Assembly: GCF_001404515.1 (NCBI RefSeq) | Contig: NZ_CXWE01000001.1 | Coordinates: 186,001 to 250,000, forward strand | Direction of reading: 5' to 3' | DNA: 64,000 bases | From: Roseibium album | Lineage (GTDB): Bacteria; Pseudomonadota; Alphaproteobacteria; Rhizobiales; Stappiaceae | In this document: piece after piece, positions 1-9,377 of the stretch | How the letters are laid out: each line of letters begins with the position of its first letter | Position numbering within the stretch: position 1 is the first letter of the stretch | The notes under the pieces: model-generated | What the model was told of the DNA's origin: nothing | The model's database searches: none | The model's input: the letters and a program-made list of their open reading frames with translations, nothing else | Position numbers and translations under genes: made by a program

Positions 1-201
1 AGATCCAAGTTTCGCATGACGTCCGAACCGAAGCCGCGAAAGGAATTTGGCGAACAGCGCCGGACGCCGCAGCGCCGTATATGGAGCGAAGACGGCTTGC
101 TGGAGGACAAGGCACAGCAAAGCAGGGCGGATCAAGACAATAAGGATGGTCGCCGACCACCAAAAGGCGGTGGTCGTCCGCGCGGAGGCGGTCGTTCTTG
201 A
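1..201 (+). CDS. C-terminal tail of a pseudouridine synthase (RsuA/RluB type), 5' truncated by window
   Basis: The reading frame is open from base 1 and ends in TGA at 199-201. The 66 visible residues are a basic, low-complexity tail: an R/K/Q-rich stretch ending in PPKGGGRPRGGGRS. Such Arg/Gly-rich extensions are common at the C-terminus of alphaproteobacterial 23S rRNA pseudouridine synthases of the RluB/RsuA family, which usually lie directly before rsmD. The stop codon overlaps the TTG start of rsmD, so the two are translationally coupled. No catalytic domain lies inside the window, so the family call rests on this context and composition only. Confidence 0.55.
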   Translation, partial: RSKFRMTSEPKPRKEFGEQRRTPQRRIWSEDGLLEDKAQQSRADQDNKDGRRPPKGGGRPRGGGRS

Positions 202-761
202 GAATTGTTTCCGGGCGTTTCAAGGGAAAAGCGATTGCCGCGCCAAAATCCCAGATGACACGGCCGACGAGCGATCGGCTGCGTGAGACCATCTTCAATA
301 TTCTTGCTCATGGTGTTGCCGTCGACGTCGAGGACGCTCGGGTTCTTGATCTTTTCGCAGGCACCGGTGCTCTCGGCCTTGAGGCACTGAGCCGAGGTGC
401 CCGCCACTGCACCTTCATAGAGGAGGGCGCGGAGGCGCGAGGTGTTATCCGGCGAAACATGGAAAATTTCGGCCTGAACGGTGTGGCCAAGATATTTCGC
501 CGTGATGCGACCCGCCTCGGTGACGCCGGAACAATCGAGCCGTTCGATCTTGTTTTTGCCGACCCGCCTTACGGGAAGGCACTGGGGGAAGCGGCACTGG
601 GTTCTGCCGTGAAGGGTGGATGGCTGAAGCCGGAAGCGATCTGCGTTCTGGAAGAACGTGCTGGCGTTGAGCCTGATGTTCCCGATTGTTTTTCAGAAAT
701 CGACAGGCGGCTGACCGGAGACAGCCAGGTAATATTTCTCCGCTACCAGCTTGCTGATTGA
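198..761 (+). CDS. rsmD: 16S rRNA (guanine(966)-N(2))-methyltransferase RsmD
   Basis: RsmD transfers a methyl group from S-adenosylmethionine to N2 of G966 in 16S rRNA during 30S assembly. The 187-residue protein has the usual family length. It opens with MRIVSGRFKGK, and has the SAM-binding glycine motif LDLFAGTGALGLE near residues 50-62 and the catalytic motif DPPY at 122-125 (context FADPPYG). The start is TTG at 198, which overlaps the upstream stop by three bases; the conserved MRIVSG opening begins exactly there. It is convergent with the MBL-fold gene, whose stop lies 14 bases beyond. Confidence 0.95.
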   Translation: MRIVSGRFKGKAIAAPKSQMTRPTSDRLRETIFNILAHGVAVDVEDARVLDLFAGTGALGLEALSRGARHCTFIEEGAEARGVIRRNMENFGLNGVAKIFRRDATRLGDAGTIEPFDLVFADPPYGKALGEAALGSAVKGGWLKPEAICVLEERAGVEPDVPDCFSEIDRRLTGDSQVIFLRYQLAD

Positions 762-775
762 CCCTGCAACGGGTG

Positions 776-1633
776 TCAGGTTCCTCCGGGCATCATGATG
801 TAGACGGTCGGGTTCACAGGCAGAGAGGATCGGCTGATCACGAGTTTCGGCGTTTCTGCCCTGACGATCCGGTAGCCGGCTTCCGTTGCCCTTCCCATGA
901 AGGCCGGAAGTGCACCTGCAAAGTGAAAGTGCATCGGGATGACCATGGTCGGGCCGATGCCTGCCAAGACATCCATCAGGCTGTCCAGGCGGAGCGTCGA
1001 GGAATTGTCGATCGCCGCGAATACGACATCGATCTGACCAAGTCTGGCGAGGTCGTCCTTTGTCAGCCTGTGATGCAGGTGTCCCAGATGCGCAATACAC
1101 AAATCGGCAATTTCGAAGATGAATATGGAATTGCCGAGCCTGCGGGTTTCCCCGTCCCAGCCGCGAATGTTTGTCTGGATGTTCCGGATGCGGACATCTT
1201 CAACCGTCAGGTCGTGGTCCATTGGACCACCTTCGCGATTCCAGCCGTAGAGCAGATGTTCGATACTCGGGTCGGGTGCTAGCGAGTAGTGGGTCGTATG
1301 AGCCCCGTTCATCGTCGCGACCGTGGGCGGGAGAAAGGGCCGGACACTGTCGTTGTAGTCGGTTGCGATGCGCACGCCACCTGGTGTTTCGAGTTCAAAC
1401 GTCGAGTGGCCGATGTAACGGATTTGAACTTCTCCGGCCTGAAGCGAGGCTTGCCAGACGCGGACGGCATCGGCCTGGGGCTGGAGATAAGGACCGTTTG
1501 CGATCAGCTGACAAATCGCAAAAGCCGGTTGGGCCACAAACGAGAGGAAAATGCCCAGAAGAACCGCAATGACGCGGCCAGGATTGATTTCCCGGTACCG
1601 GGACAGTTTGAGAACGGAAACGCCTGAAGCCAT
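776..1633 (-). CDS. Exported MBL-fold metallo-hydrolase, UlaG-like
   Basis: A 285-residue protein of the metallo-beta-lactamase fold. Residues about 17-39 form a signal peptide (basic start, hydrophobic core, AFA-type cleavage site), so it is probably periplasmic. The mature part has features of the UlaG/YtnP-like branch: QIRYIGHSTFELETPGG early on, then DYNDSVRP, HTTHYS, a histidine-rich AHLGHLHH stretch and VIPMHFHFAGA near the end. These histidines and aspartates are the likely zinc ligands. The substrate cannot be told from sequence. It stands alone, convergent with rsmD, with about 210 bases of upstream space. Confidence 0.75.
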   Translation of the reverse strand: MASGVSVLKLSRYREINPGRVIAVLLGIFLSFVAQPAFAICQLIANGPYLQPQADAVRVWQASLQAGEVQIRYIGHSTFELETPGGVRIATDYNDSVRPFLPPTVATMNGAHTTHYSLAPDPSIEHLLYGWNREGGPMDHDLTVEDVRIRNIQTNIRGWDGETRRLGNSIFIFEIADLCIAHLGHLHHRLTKDDLARLGQIDVVFAAIDNSSTLRLDSLMDVLAGIGPTMVIPMHFHFAGALPAFMGRATEAGYRIVRAETPKLVISRSSLPVNPTVYIMMPGGT

Positions 1634-1847
1634 GTGTCTGGTCCCGGTTTCTATCAGTTCCCTAAAGAGTAGCGGTCAGATCGTCACTGGCAAGCAGGAA
1701 TAGCCGAAACATGTTCAAATCCGGTTTCAGGAGCAACTCGGCAAGGCTTTTGGAAAGAAAAGGGCAACCGGCCTGCGTATCACTTATACGGAGGCGGTTG
1801 CCGCAGGTGGGGGCAGGAGGGAGGAAGTACCCGCCCCGAATGAACTG

Positions 1848-2186
1848 TCAAACAACGTAGAGGCTGACGGGTGCCTTACCGCCCCTCGGGCGTCGGTCGG
1901 CGTCAACATCGCTGTTGGTGTTTGCCTGTGCCTGCATGTGAATGAGTTCACCGGCATGACCGGCTTCCATCATCAATGCGGCCCGGTTGCAAAGGGCTGC
2001 CAGCGACAAGCCGAGTTGGCGCAGGTGAGAGCGCCGGTAACAGTAAACCGCAAGAGCGGCGCGCTGGGGCTCTGTCAACTGGGATCCGACATCCGAGATT
2101 GCATTCAGTGTCGCGTCGAGCAGGCGTTTGAGTAGATCCTCTGGAACTGGGCAGTCCTCCAGATCTATTGACCGCGTATGTTGCAT
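1848..2186 (-). CDS. Small hypothetical protein (112 aa)
   Basis: I do not recognise this protein. It has no signal peptide or membrane segment. The middle part (VGSQLTEPQRAALAVYCYRRSHLRQLGLSLAALCNRAALMM) reads as two or three amphipathic helices, and the C-terminal 30 residues look disordered and basic. It is preceded by an AT-rich region (about 2187-2300) suited to a promoter. Codon third positions are GC-rich like the neighbours, which supports a real gene. It is divergently spaced from nothing and is monocistronic. Confidence 0.5.
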   Translation of the reverse strand: MQHTRSIDLEDCPVPEDLLKRLLDATLNAISDVGSQLTEPQRAALAVYCYRRSHLRQLGLSLAALCNRAALMMEAGHAGELIHMQAQANTNSDVDADRRPRGGKAPVSLYVV

Positions 2187-2301
2187 TGTTTTGCCCCTAT
2201 TTATTCAAGAATAAGATCTCATTAAATCGTTAAACAACAATTAATTTGAAAATATTTTGCAATAAAATCCAGTTGTCTGGTGAAATTTACTTATGTGACA
2301 T

Positions 2302-3165
2302 TCAGGTTACTTTCATTGTCTCTTTTATCAATTTGGCCAATTGTTCTCGGGTCGTTGCCCGCAAGTGTTCCGCCCTGTCCAGGATCCGATCCGCTTTCAT
2401 GAAATCGAGGACGCGAGTTGTGTCATGCGGAGGACGAACCAGAATATCCGGCTGTTCCATTTTGAGTTTCTGGTTGGTGATGGTCTGCATGAGGATTTGC
2501 GCAGACCCGAACAGCGAGTCCAGCATGTTGATATCGGACTTTTCAGGCCGCGGCACCGGTGCTCCGACGACGTCGACAGCGATGACAATGTCGCAGTTGG
2601 AGCGCATGCCTTCGAACGGGAGAGGGTTGACGACACCGCCGTCGATCAGGAACCGGTCTCCGTGCTTCACAGGACGAAACAGCGCCGGAATTGCGATTGA
2701 CGCGGCAACCGCCGGAAGGAGTGGTCCTTTTTCGAAGTCGATCTCCTCGACGCCGAAGAAATCCGTTGCAAGCAGGCGTAGCGGTATCTGCAGATCTTCG
2801 AAATTTTCAGGCAGATATTCAGAAACGAAGACCTCAAGGACACGCTCGGGGTCGAACTGAACCGGTCCGGGCCGGAACATGTCGCCGAACCGCCGCGGCC
2901 TCAATTGCCAGACCTTGGACAGGACAGTGTTTCTGTCGGCGAAAATGTCGAGAACAATCTGCCGGATATCCTGCCCGCTGTGCCCGCTTGCATAAGCAGC
3001 GCCAAGGATTGCTCCGATCGAGGTGCCCGCGATCTGGACCGGTCTCAAACCCAGGTCATCGAGTGCTTCCAGAACCGGAATGTGGGCAAGGCCACGTGCG
3101 CCGCCACTGCCAAGGGTCAGACCTATGCGCGGTTGGGTCCCGGCGGGTAAGGGTGTTGAGGCCAT
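2302..3165 (-). CDS. Patatin-like phospholipase (RssA/NTE family)
   Basis: A 287-residue patatin-domain serine hydrolase, expected to deacylate lipids with a Ser-Asp dyad. The glycine-rich oxyanion loop (LGSGGARGLAH, residues 18-28), the nucleophile elbow GTSIG with Ser49, and the catalytic DGG motif with Asp175 (LIDGGVVNPLP) are all present. The length fits the bacterial RssA/YchK group. There is no signal peptide, so it is probably cytoplasmic or membrane-peripheral. The physiological lipid is unknown. Neighbouring genes give no operon clue. Confidence 0.9.
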   Translation of the reverse strand: MASTPLPAGTQPRIGLTLGSGGARGLAHIPVLEALDDLGLRPVQIAGTSIGAILGAAYASGHSGQDIRQIVLDIFADRNTVLSKVWQLRPRRFGDMFRPGPVQFDPERVLEVFVSEYLPENFEDLQIPLRLLATDFFGVEEIDFEKGPLLPAVAASIAIPALFRPVKHGDRFLIDGGVVNPLPFEGMRSNCDIVIAVDVVGAPVPRPEKSDINMLDSLFGSAQILMQTITNQKLKMEQPDILVRPPHDTTRVLDFMKADRILDRAEHLRATTREQLAKLIKETMKVT

Positions 3166-3298
3166 CTGAATTGCCCTTCATATGAATGTGCCTTGGGACA
3201 GATGGGTGCCGGACTGTGTCTTTCCAAGCTTCGGCTGGACCGATCCGCTTCGAAAGAGTGCTGTCAACGCGCAAATTGTCGAGCTGCCGGCCGCCCGG

Positions 3299-6200
3299 TC
3301 AAATGACGAAATAGAGATCGTCGGACGCTTCGCTCATCCATTCGGTCATCTGATCTAGGGGCATTGGTTCGGCAATCAGGAAGCCCTGGATGGAAAAATC
3401 GCCCATCATGCGCAGGCGGTCATACTGCGCTTCTGTTTCCACGCCTTCGCAGACAATGTTTATGTTGAGCGATCGGGCGAGGTGGATAAGCTGATTGACC
3501 ACTGCTTCCTTTCTGGGGTCGTCAATCATTTGGTTCGTGAAGGACCGGTCGATTTTTAAACCGTTTATGGGCAGGTCGGCCACATGGGTGAGCGACGCAT
3601 AACCTGTACCGAAATCATCAAGTTCAATGTGAACACCAAGTTCGTACAATTCCCGCAGCGCAGCCAGATGGCCTGAACGATTATCGCTCAGAAAGACCGA
3701 TTCCAGCACTTCGGCGGTAACGCGGTCAGGCGGGACCTGATATTTCGCCATCGCGGCCTTGAAATGGTCGACAAGCAGACCGGACGCCAGGTGTGCAGGC
3801 GACACGTTTATCGAGACCCGTCCAAAGTCGAGTCCCGTGTCGAGCCAGTACTTTGCCGCCGCCATGGCCCGGTCGATGACGACTTCGCCCAGTACCGGCG
3901 CAAGGCTCGTTTTTTCGACGACAGGCAGGAAGCCACCGGGCGACAGAACACCTCGGTCCGGATGGTCCCACCGGATCAGGGCCTCGATACCGGTTATCGT
4001 TTGCGAGCGCAGATTGACCTGCGGCTGGAACACCATGAAAAACTGGTTGTTCTTGACTGCGTCCTGAAGTTCCCGCTCGATCCTGGCTTCCGTTTCGCTT
4101 TCGGTCTTCATGCTGGTCCGGAAGAACGTGAGCCGATCCTTGCCGTTTTCCTTCGACTGGTACAGCGCCAGGTCGGCATTGAAAAGCAGGTCTTCAAAGT
4201 TCGATCCGTCCTCTGGACACAGCGAAATGCCCATGCTGACGGTTGGCCAGAACCGATTGCCCTTGAACTCCATCGGCATGCGCATGAGTCGACGTGCGCG
4301 TTCGCAAAGTTCGTTCGGATCGGAGTCGCTCGCTTCGGCAATAATGACGAACTCATCACCGCCCCATCGATAGGGCGTGCCTAGCCCGCGCGAGACTTCG
4401 CGCAATCTGCGACCGGTTTCTTCAAGGCAATAATCGCCGGCAAGATGCCCGAGCGTATCGTTCACGCGCTTGAAATTGTCCATGTCGACATGCACCAGGA
4501 ATGCTGGTTTGGTGTCGTGGCCGAAGCGCTGTTTCGCATCACGCTGACATCCAGCCCGATTGGACAGTTTGGTGAGTGGATCGAAATAGGCCAATCGCTC
4601 GGCCCGTACTCTGGCCTCACGGGTTTCAGTCTCCCGCAGGACCCTTTCGGTGACATCATTCGCAATGATGACGAAAAGATCGTGGTCCTTGTCCTGGTGC
4701 AATTGTACGCGCAGATCTACCGGATACTCGGAACCATCGACGCGCTTGTGCAGACATTCCGCTGCCACGCCCTCAATGTCACCGTTCTGTAGAGGCCTGG
4801 TCTGCCGCTCGATCGTATCCCGATCATAAATTGGATTTATGTCCCAGATCTGCAGCGATTTAAGTTCGTCGAGCTTGTAGCCGAGGTTGTTCAGGGCACA
4901 TTTGTTGGCGTGTTCAAAGCGGAAAGTCTTGGCGTCGAGAATGTAAATTTCATTGAGCGAAGATTCCAGAATATTGGCCAGCAGATTGTTTTTGCGGTCC
5001 GCCCGTGTGCGTTCGGTTATGTCATGCACGGTTCCCACGACTTTGGTCGCCGTTCCGTCCCGGCCGGAAAGCACATAGCCGCGGATGTGGAGGTAGCGTG
5101 GAGAACCGTTCTCTGGCACCAGCGAGTGTTCGAAATCAAATTCGCCGCAGGTCTCGATCGCACGCCTGACCATCAGTTTGGCCGCCTGCGCCTCGTTTTC
5201 AGGTATTTGGGCGTATACTCTTTCGATGATCTTCTTCGAGGAAAGACCAGCTGGCAGGTTCATGATCCGATAATATTCTTCCGTCGCGCTGACCTCGTTC
5301 GTGGCAACATCCCTTTCCCAGCTTCCAACTGTGGCAATACGTTGAGCTTCGATAAGTTTTGACGCATTCCTTTCCAGCTTCTCAGTGTAGTCCCTGACTT
5401 CTGCTTCGAGCCGTGCGCGGGTTTTCTGAACAGACGATTGCAAGCGTGAAAGAAGGCGATGGATGACGGCCCAAGCAATGAAAGAAAGGCCGATACCGGC
5501 AAGCAGGGAAATGACAATACCGTTCAAGAATGCCCAGACGTTGTCGGTAATGTCTTTGACCAGCAGCAGCTTGAATGCGTGATCGTTCTGTGTGACCGCG
5601 ATAGGCAGGTCGCGAACCATGAAGACCTTGCCGTCCTGAAGATACAATGGATGTATCCGGGCAAGGTCTTGGTCGCCGGCAGAAAAAACGCCCAGATCAA
5701 ACCCCGATGGAGCAAGGTTTCCAAGGATCTTGTAACGTGTCGAACCGGCAGGGTCTCCGTTGGCCGCGGGCAATTCGCACAATTTCACGATCTGAGCGTC
5801 CACCGCAGCACTTGCAAGTGCCAGAGAGCGTTCGATGTCGATTGCCAGCTTCAGGTATCCCAGCAATTGACCGTCGGATATCCACGGGCGAAAGACACTG
5901 ACAACGAACTGGTTGTTCGGGCCGAATTCGATGCCGTCGCTCCGGCCAGGGGCGGTTGAATTCAGGTCGGACTTGAAGACAGCGCCGGGAACGCGGACGG
6001 GTGCCGTGCCATTGGCCGGGTAGATCAGGTTCCGGTTGGCGGAATAGATCGCAAGTTCCACCACGTTGAGATTGTCAAATTTCACGGCAAACAGTGCATC
6101 TGCAACCTGTTTGATCTGTCGATGGTCATTGTTGCGGATCGCGTTCAGAAGATCTTCATTCGCACCAAGCGCACCGACAATTTCGTCAAGCGTTTCGGAG

Positions 6201-6487
6201 CCGACCTTCTTTTGCTTCATCAGCAGGCGTTCAGCGGTGTTGACGAGCGCTTCCTGGGGTTCACGCAAATTCCGGTATTCGGAAACGATGTTCTGAACAG
6301 TAAGAACACATACGGTCAAAGCCAGAAAGGACAGGAAAACGATGCGTAATGGCTTTTCGAAATGCAGGTCATCCGGACAAAGCTGATCAACGAGGCGGTC
6401 CAGAAAACCGTTGAACCGGTCCTGACGAGGCGCGTGTCCCCGCAGCTTCTCCTGTTCCCCAGCCACTTGTTTGCCCATACTCAGCAC
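3299..6487 (-). CDS. Membrane-bound PAS-PAS-GGDEF-EAL protein, cyclic-di-GMP turnover
   Basis: A 1062-residue inner-membrane signalling protein. TM segments at about 49-66 and 320-341 enclose a large periplasmic sensor region. Two PAS-type domains follow (about 385-495 and 500-615). The GGDEF domain (about 625-790) has an intact GGDEF motif at 709-713, and the EAL domain (about 803-1047) has EAL at 835-837, plus DDFGTGYASL and the KIDRSF segment. Both active sites look intact, so it could make or degrade c-di-GMP; the RxxD inhibitory site expected just before GGDEF is not seen. The ligand of the periplasmic part is unknown. It is monocistronic. Confidence 0.93.
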   Translation of the reverse strand: MLSMGKQVAGEQEKLRGHAPRQDRFNGFLDRLVDQLCPDDLHFEKPLRIVFLSFLALTVCVLTVQNIVSEYRNLREPQEALVNTAERLLMKQKKVGSETLDEIVGALGANEDLLNAIRNNDHRQIKQVADALFAVKFDNLNVVELAIYSANRNLIYPANGTAPVRVPGAVFKSDLNSTAPGRSDGIEFGPNNQFVVSVFRPWISDGQLLGYLKLAIDIERSLALASAAVDAQIVKLCELPAANGDPAGSTRYKILGNLAPSGFDLGVFSAGDQDLARIHPLYLQDGKVFMVRDLPIAVTQNDHAFKLLLVKDITDNVWAFLNGIVISLLAGIGLSFIAWAVIHRLLSRLQSSVQKTRARLEAEVRDYTEKLERNASKLIEAQRIATVGSWERDVATNEVSATEEYYRIMNLPAGLSSKKIIERVYAQIPENEAQAAKLMVRRAIETCGEFDFEHSLVPENGSPRYLHIRGYVLSGRDGTATKVVGTVHDITERTRADRKNNLLANILESSLNEIYILDAKTFRFEHANKCALNNLGYKLDELKSLQIWDINPIYDRDTIERQTRPLQNGDIEGVAAECLHKRVDGSEYPVDLRVQLHQDKDHDLFVIIANDVTERVLRETETREARVRAERLAYFDPLTKLSNRAGCQRDAKQRFGHDTKPAFLVHVDMDNFKRVNDTLGHLAGDYCLEETGRRLREVSRGLGTPYRWGGDEFVIIAEASDSDPNELCERARRLMRMPMEFKGNRFWPTVSMGISLCPEDGSNFEDLLFNADLALYQSKENGKDRLTFFRTSMKTESETEARIERELQDAVKNNQFFMVFQPQVNLRSQTITGIEALIRWDHPDRGVLSPGGFLPVVEKTSLAPVLGEVVIDRAMAAAKYWLDTGLDFGRVSINVSPAHLASGLLVDHFKAAMAKYQVPPDRVTAEVLESVFLSDNRSGHLAALRELYELGVHIELDDFGTGYASLTHVADLPINGLKIDRSFTNQMIDDPRKEAVVNQLIHLARSLNINIVCEGVETEAQYDRLRMMGDFSIQGFLIAEPMPLDQMTEWMSEASDDLYFVI

Positions 6488-6753
6488 AAATACCCCCGGC
6501 AGCCGCAGCTGCTAACTGATTGGCCAGGATGCCGGGGTCTCGTCGCCGCAAGTATGAAGCGCCGTTTTTTCCAAGCGTTCTCTGCCCATTCTCTCAATAG
6601 ACTAGAATAGTTAAATTGGTTTGAATGGAATTCTTAAGCGCTATTAAGCGACAATTCACGCAACTTTGAAAAAGTCAGGTTTTTCAACTTTTTTTACAGG
6701 CAGTACTGATGAATTGAAGTTTATCGCTCAAATTTTATTCAAGTTTTATTCAA
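6488..6753. other. AT-rich intergenic region with inverted and direct repeats
   Basis: No gene seen. The stretch 6600-6753 is clearly more AT-rich than its surroundings. It holds a perfect 8-base inverted repeat (TTGAAAAA at 6666-6673, TTTTTCAA at 6680-6687) followed by a T-run, and two direct copies of TTTTATTCAA (6733-6742 and 6744-6753) ending at the hydrolase stop codon. It probably carries the promoter of the GGDEF-EAL gene and the end signal of the leftward hydrolase transcript. Confidence 0.4.
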
Positions 6754-7659
6754 TCAGGAGCTGAAAAAGTCGAGCAGGGTCTCGCCAGTGGCCTTTGGTG
6801 CTTCCTCTGGCAGAAAGTGGCCCGCGGCAAGGGAGTGTCCTTCGACATGTGGACACCAGGCCTGCCATACCGCCAGTGGGTCGTCGACACTTGTTGCAAT
6901 GCCTTTGTCGCCCCAAAGGGCCAGCATTTTCGCCCTTATGATGTTGCCGGCGTTCCGGTCGGCAATGTCGTGCTCATAGTCGATTGTCGCGCCTGCTCGA
7001 TAGTCTTCGCAGCATGCGGAGATCCGGTCGGGCTCGCAGAACCAGGCACGGGTATGTTCCAGGGCCCCTTCCGCAAAACAGTCGAGGTTTTTTTCCGCTG
7101 TCCAGCTCGCCAATGTGTGTTCCAGATATCGGACTGGTGCAGCGGCTATCATTTTCTCCGGGAATGGAAATGGCTGTGCGAGAAACATCCAGTGATAGAC
7201 TTTAAGACCGAAGACGCGGTTCATCCGGTCCCAATAGTCCGACGTGGGAAGGATATCGAGCACGGCCAGCCTTGGGATCGTATCCGGATGGTCCAGGGCC
7301 AGTCTGTATCCAACACGGCCCCCCCGGTCGTGTCCCGCTGCGAAAAACGTCCGGTACCCCAGCACACGCATCATTTCGCGCATGACGGACGCCATTGACC
7401 GCTTTGAATACGCCTCGTGATTGCCGGAAACCGGGGGAATGGAGGACATTCCGTAGCCGGGAAGATCAGGCATCACAAGGGTGAAATGTGCCGACAGGAT
7501 TGATGCGATTTCATGCCAGATGACATGCGATTGGGGGTAGCCGTGCAGTAGCAGGAGAGGAGGGCCGGACCCGCCGATCCGGCAAAACAGGGTTATCCCG
7601 TTCGCTTCGACGAATCTGGTTTCGAATCCGGGAAACAGATCGGGCAAATCACTCTTCAA
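6754..7659 (-). CDS. Haloacetate / fluoroacetate dehalogenase-like alpha/beta hydrolase
   Basis: A 301-residue alpha/beta hydrolase. It carries the full residue set known for fluoroacetate dehalogenase (the Rhodopseudomonas RPA1163 type, EC 3.8.1.3): nucleophile Asp111 in GHDRGGR, the carboxylate-binding Arg112 and Arg115, acid Asp135, catalytic His281 (AAGHFLPEE), and the halide-pocket residues His156, Trp157 and Tyr220. An oxyanion motif HGYPQ lies at 39-43. The expected reaction is hydrolysis of haloacetate to glycolate and halide. Epoxide hydrolases share the fold, but the HW pair and the DYRAGA tyrosine favour dehalogenase. No regulator or transporter gene is adjacent. Confidence 0.8.
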   Translation of the reverse strand: MKSDLPDLFPGFETRFVEANGITLFCRIGGSGPPLLLLHGYPQSHVIWHEIASILSAHFTLVMPDLPGYGMSSIPPVSGNHEAYSKRSMASVMREMMRVLGYRTFFAAGHDRGGRVGYRLALDHPDTIPRLAVLDILPTSDYWDRMNRVFGLKVYHWMFLAQPFPFPEKMIAAAPVRYLEHTLASWTAEKNLDCFAEGALEHTRAWFCEPDRISACCEDYRAGATIDYEHDIADRNAGNIIRAKMLALWGDKGIATSVDDPLAVWQAWCPHVEGHSLAAGHFLPEEAPKATGETLLDFFSS

Positions 7660-7773
7660 GACGCTCTCCCCGGGCCACGAACACCAAAACAGTATCGGCT
7701 ACCAGAACATGCTGCCAAGACGATTTTTCAGGCTTGTTGTTGCTCACTTCAGTCCGCAAGGGTGTCCGGAATT

Positions 7774-9066
7774 TTATTCGTCTCCGGTACCTTCGGCTAC
7801 CTCGCGCTCAACAGCGCGCCAACCGATGTCGTTACGGCAAAAGCCTTCCGGCCAGTCTATCTGCCCGACTGCCGCGTAGGCGCGGGCTTTTGCGTCGCGA
7901 ACCGTATCACCGAGCGCGGTCACATTCAGCACCCGGCCTCCATTTGCCAGCAATCGTTCATCCTCGCGTTTGGTGCCGGCATGAAACACTTCGAGCGTCT
8001 CGGATCCTATCTTTTCGAGGCCACGAATTTCGGTGCCCTTTTCGTATGCTGCCGGATATCCGTTTGCGGCCATGACGACGGTAAGTGCACTCTCATGGCT
8101 CCAGTCGGCGTTTGCAGTTGCCAATGTTCCTTCAACGCTGCGCTGCATGAGTTCCAGAAGGTCGCTCTTGAGACGCAGCATCAAGACCTGGCACTCCGGA
8201 TCGCCGAAACGGGTGTTGTATTCAATCAGCTTCGGACCAGCCGCAGTGATCATCAGGCCGGCATAGAGAACGCCTTTGAAAGGGGTTCCGCGGTCCGCCA
8301 GGGTTTTGATCGTCGGATTGACGATTTGATCCATGACCCGGGTGACCAGGTCGCCTGTCAGGACGGGTGCCGGTGAGTAAGCCCCCATTCCTCCGGTATT
8401 GGGTCCTTCGTCGCCGTCATAGGCGCGCTTGTGATCCTGGGCGGTTGCCAGGGGGAGGGCATGGGTACCGTCGGAAAGCACGAAGAAGCTGGCTTCTTCA
8501 CCTTGCAGGAACTCTTCTATGACCACTTCGGCACCGGCATCCCCGAACGAACCTTCGAAGCAGGCCTTGACCGCGTCTTCCGCTTCGCCAATGGTCATGG
8601 CGACCACGACACCCTTTCCGGCCGCAAGACCATCGGCCTTGACGACGATGGGTGCTCCCTGGTCGCGGACGTAGGAAAGTGCGGCGTCGCAATCGGCAAA
8701 ACGCCCATATCCGGCTGTCGGAATTGCCGCGTCATCACACACACCCTTTGTGAATGCCTTGGATCCCTCCAGCTGTGCGGCGGCTCGGCTTGGTCCGAAT
8801 GCCTTGATGCCGGCTGCTTCAAGGTCGTCGACAATCCCGGCAACAAGCGGTGCTTCAGGACCAACAACCACGAGATCGATCTGTTTTGCGCGACAGAACC
8901 CGATCACGGCATCATGATCGGAAACATTCAGGTCGGTCAGATCGGCGATTTCGGCGATCCCGGCATTTCCGGGAGCGGCGTAAAGCTTGGTCAGTTTCGG
9001 GGATTTCGCCAAAGCCCAGGCAAGGGCGTGCTCACGCCCGCCGGACCCGATAAGCAGCAGTTTCAT
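7774..9066 (-). CDS. purD: Phosphoribosylamine--glycine ligase (GAR synthetase)
   Basis: PurD joins phosphoribosylamine and glycine with ATP, the second step of purine synthesis. The 430-residue protein starts [19 protein letters not shown], the hallmark PurD N-terminus, which sets the ATG at 9066; longer in-frame starts add non-conserved residues. ATP-grasp features follow: [22 protein letters not shown] and [11 protein letters not shown], the last carrying metal-binding residues. The length fits the family. It is transcribed leftward alone, and ubiA diverges from about 310 bases upstream. Confidence 0.97.
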   Translation of the reverse strand: MKLLLIGSGGREHALAWALAKSPKLTKLYAAPGNAGIAEIADLTDLNVSDHDAVIGFCRAKQIDLVVVGPEAPLVAGIVDDLEAAGIKAFGPSRAAAQLEGSKAFTKGVCDDAAIPTAGYGRFADCDAALSYVRDQGAPIVVKADGLAAGKGVVVAMTIGEAEDAVKACFEGSFGDAGAEVVIEEFLQGEEASFFVLSDGTHALPLATAQDHKRAYDGDEGPNTGGMGAYSPAPVLTGDLVTRVMDQIVNPTIKTLADRGTPFKGVLYAGLMITAAGPKLIEYNTRFGDPECQVLMLRLKSDLLELMQRSVEGTLATANADWSHESALTVVMAANGYPAAYEKGTEIRGLEKIGSETLEVFHAGTKREDERLLANGGRVLNVTALGDTVRDAKARAYAAVGQIDWPEGFCRNDIGWRAVEREVAEGTGDE

Positions 9067-9377
9067 GTATCGCCGATCTTTCGAGAACGATCCGTCTCGC
9101 TGACGCGGATTCGGGTACGCCAGCGTTGCAGTTGCGCGGTCTATCATGGCAGGTCTGTCCCTGCAAATCCGGCAAACAAGTGCAGGTGAGACCGTCCTTC
9201 CGTCGTTGAAGACAAAGAGCCTGCTGGGAGCGGCGAACCGTCATATGGACGCGGAGACGGAGAAGGCAGATCATCGCTCATCATCGGGACGGGCTTGCTG
9301 TCCGATATCCCGGGGCAATTGCAGGATGTATTTCGTCGCGAATTTGGTAGAAGTCCGAAACTCAAAGAGGGCAGCGA
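9067..9377. other. Intergenic region between purD and ubiA
   Basis: About 310 bases between divergent genes. Short open frames exist on both strands but none has a good ribosome-binding site or a recognisable product. It presumably holds the two divergent promoters. No clear operator or riboswitch was seen. Confidence 0.4.

Noticed and set aside
758..1282. 174-codon rightward frame over the MBL-fold gene
   Set aside because: Antisense to a gene with a signal peptide and family motifs; no own evidence.
6666..6697. Terminator-like inverted repeat with T-run on the plus strand
   Set aside because: No plus-strand gene ends there, and on the minus strand the T-run is on the wrong side; stem is AT-only.
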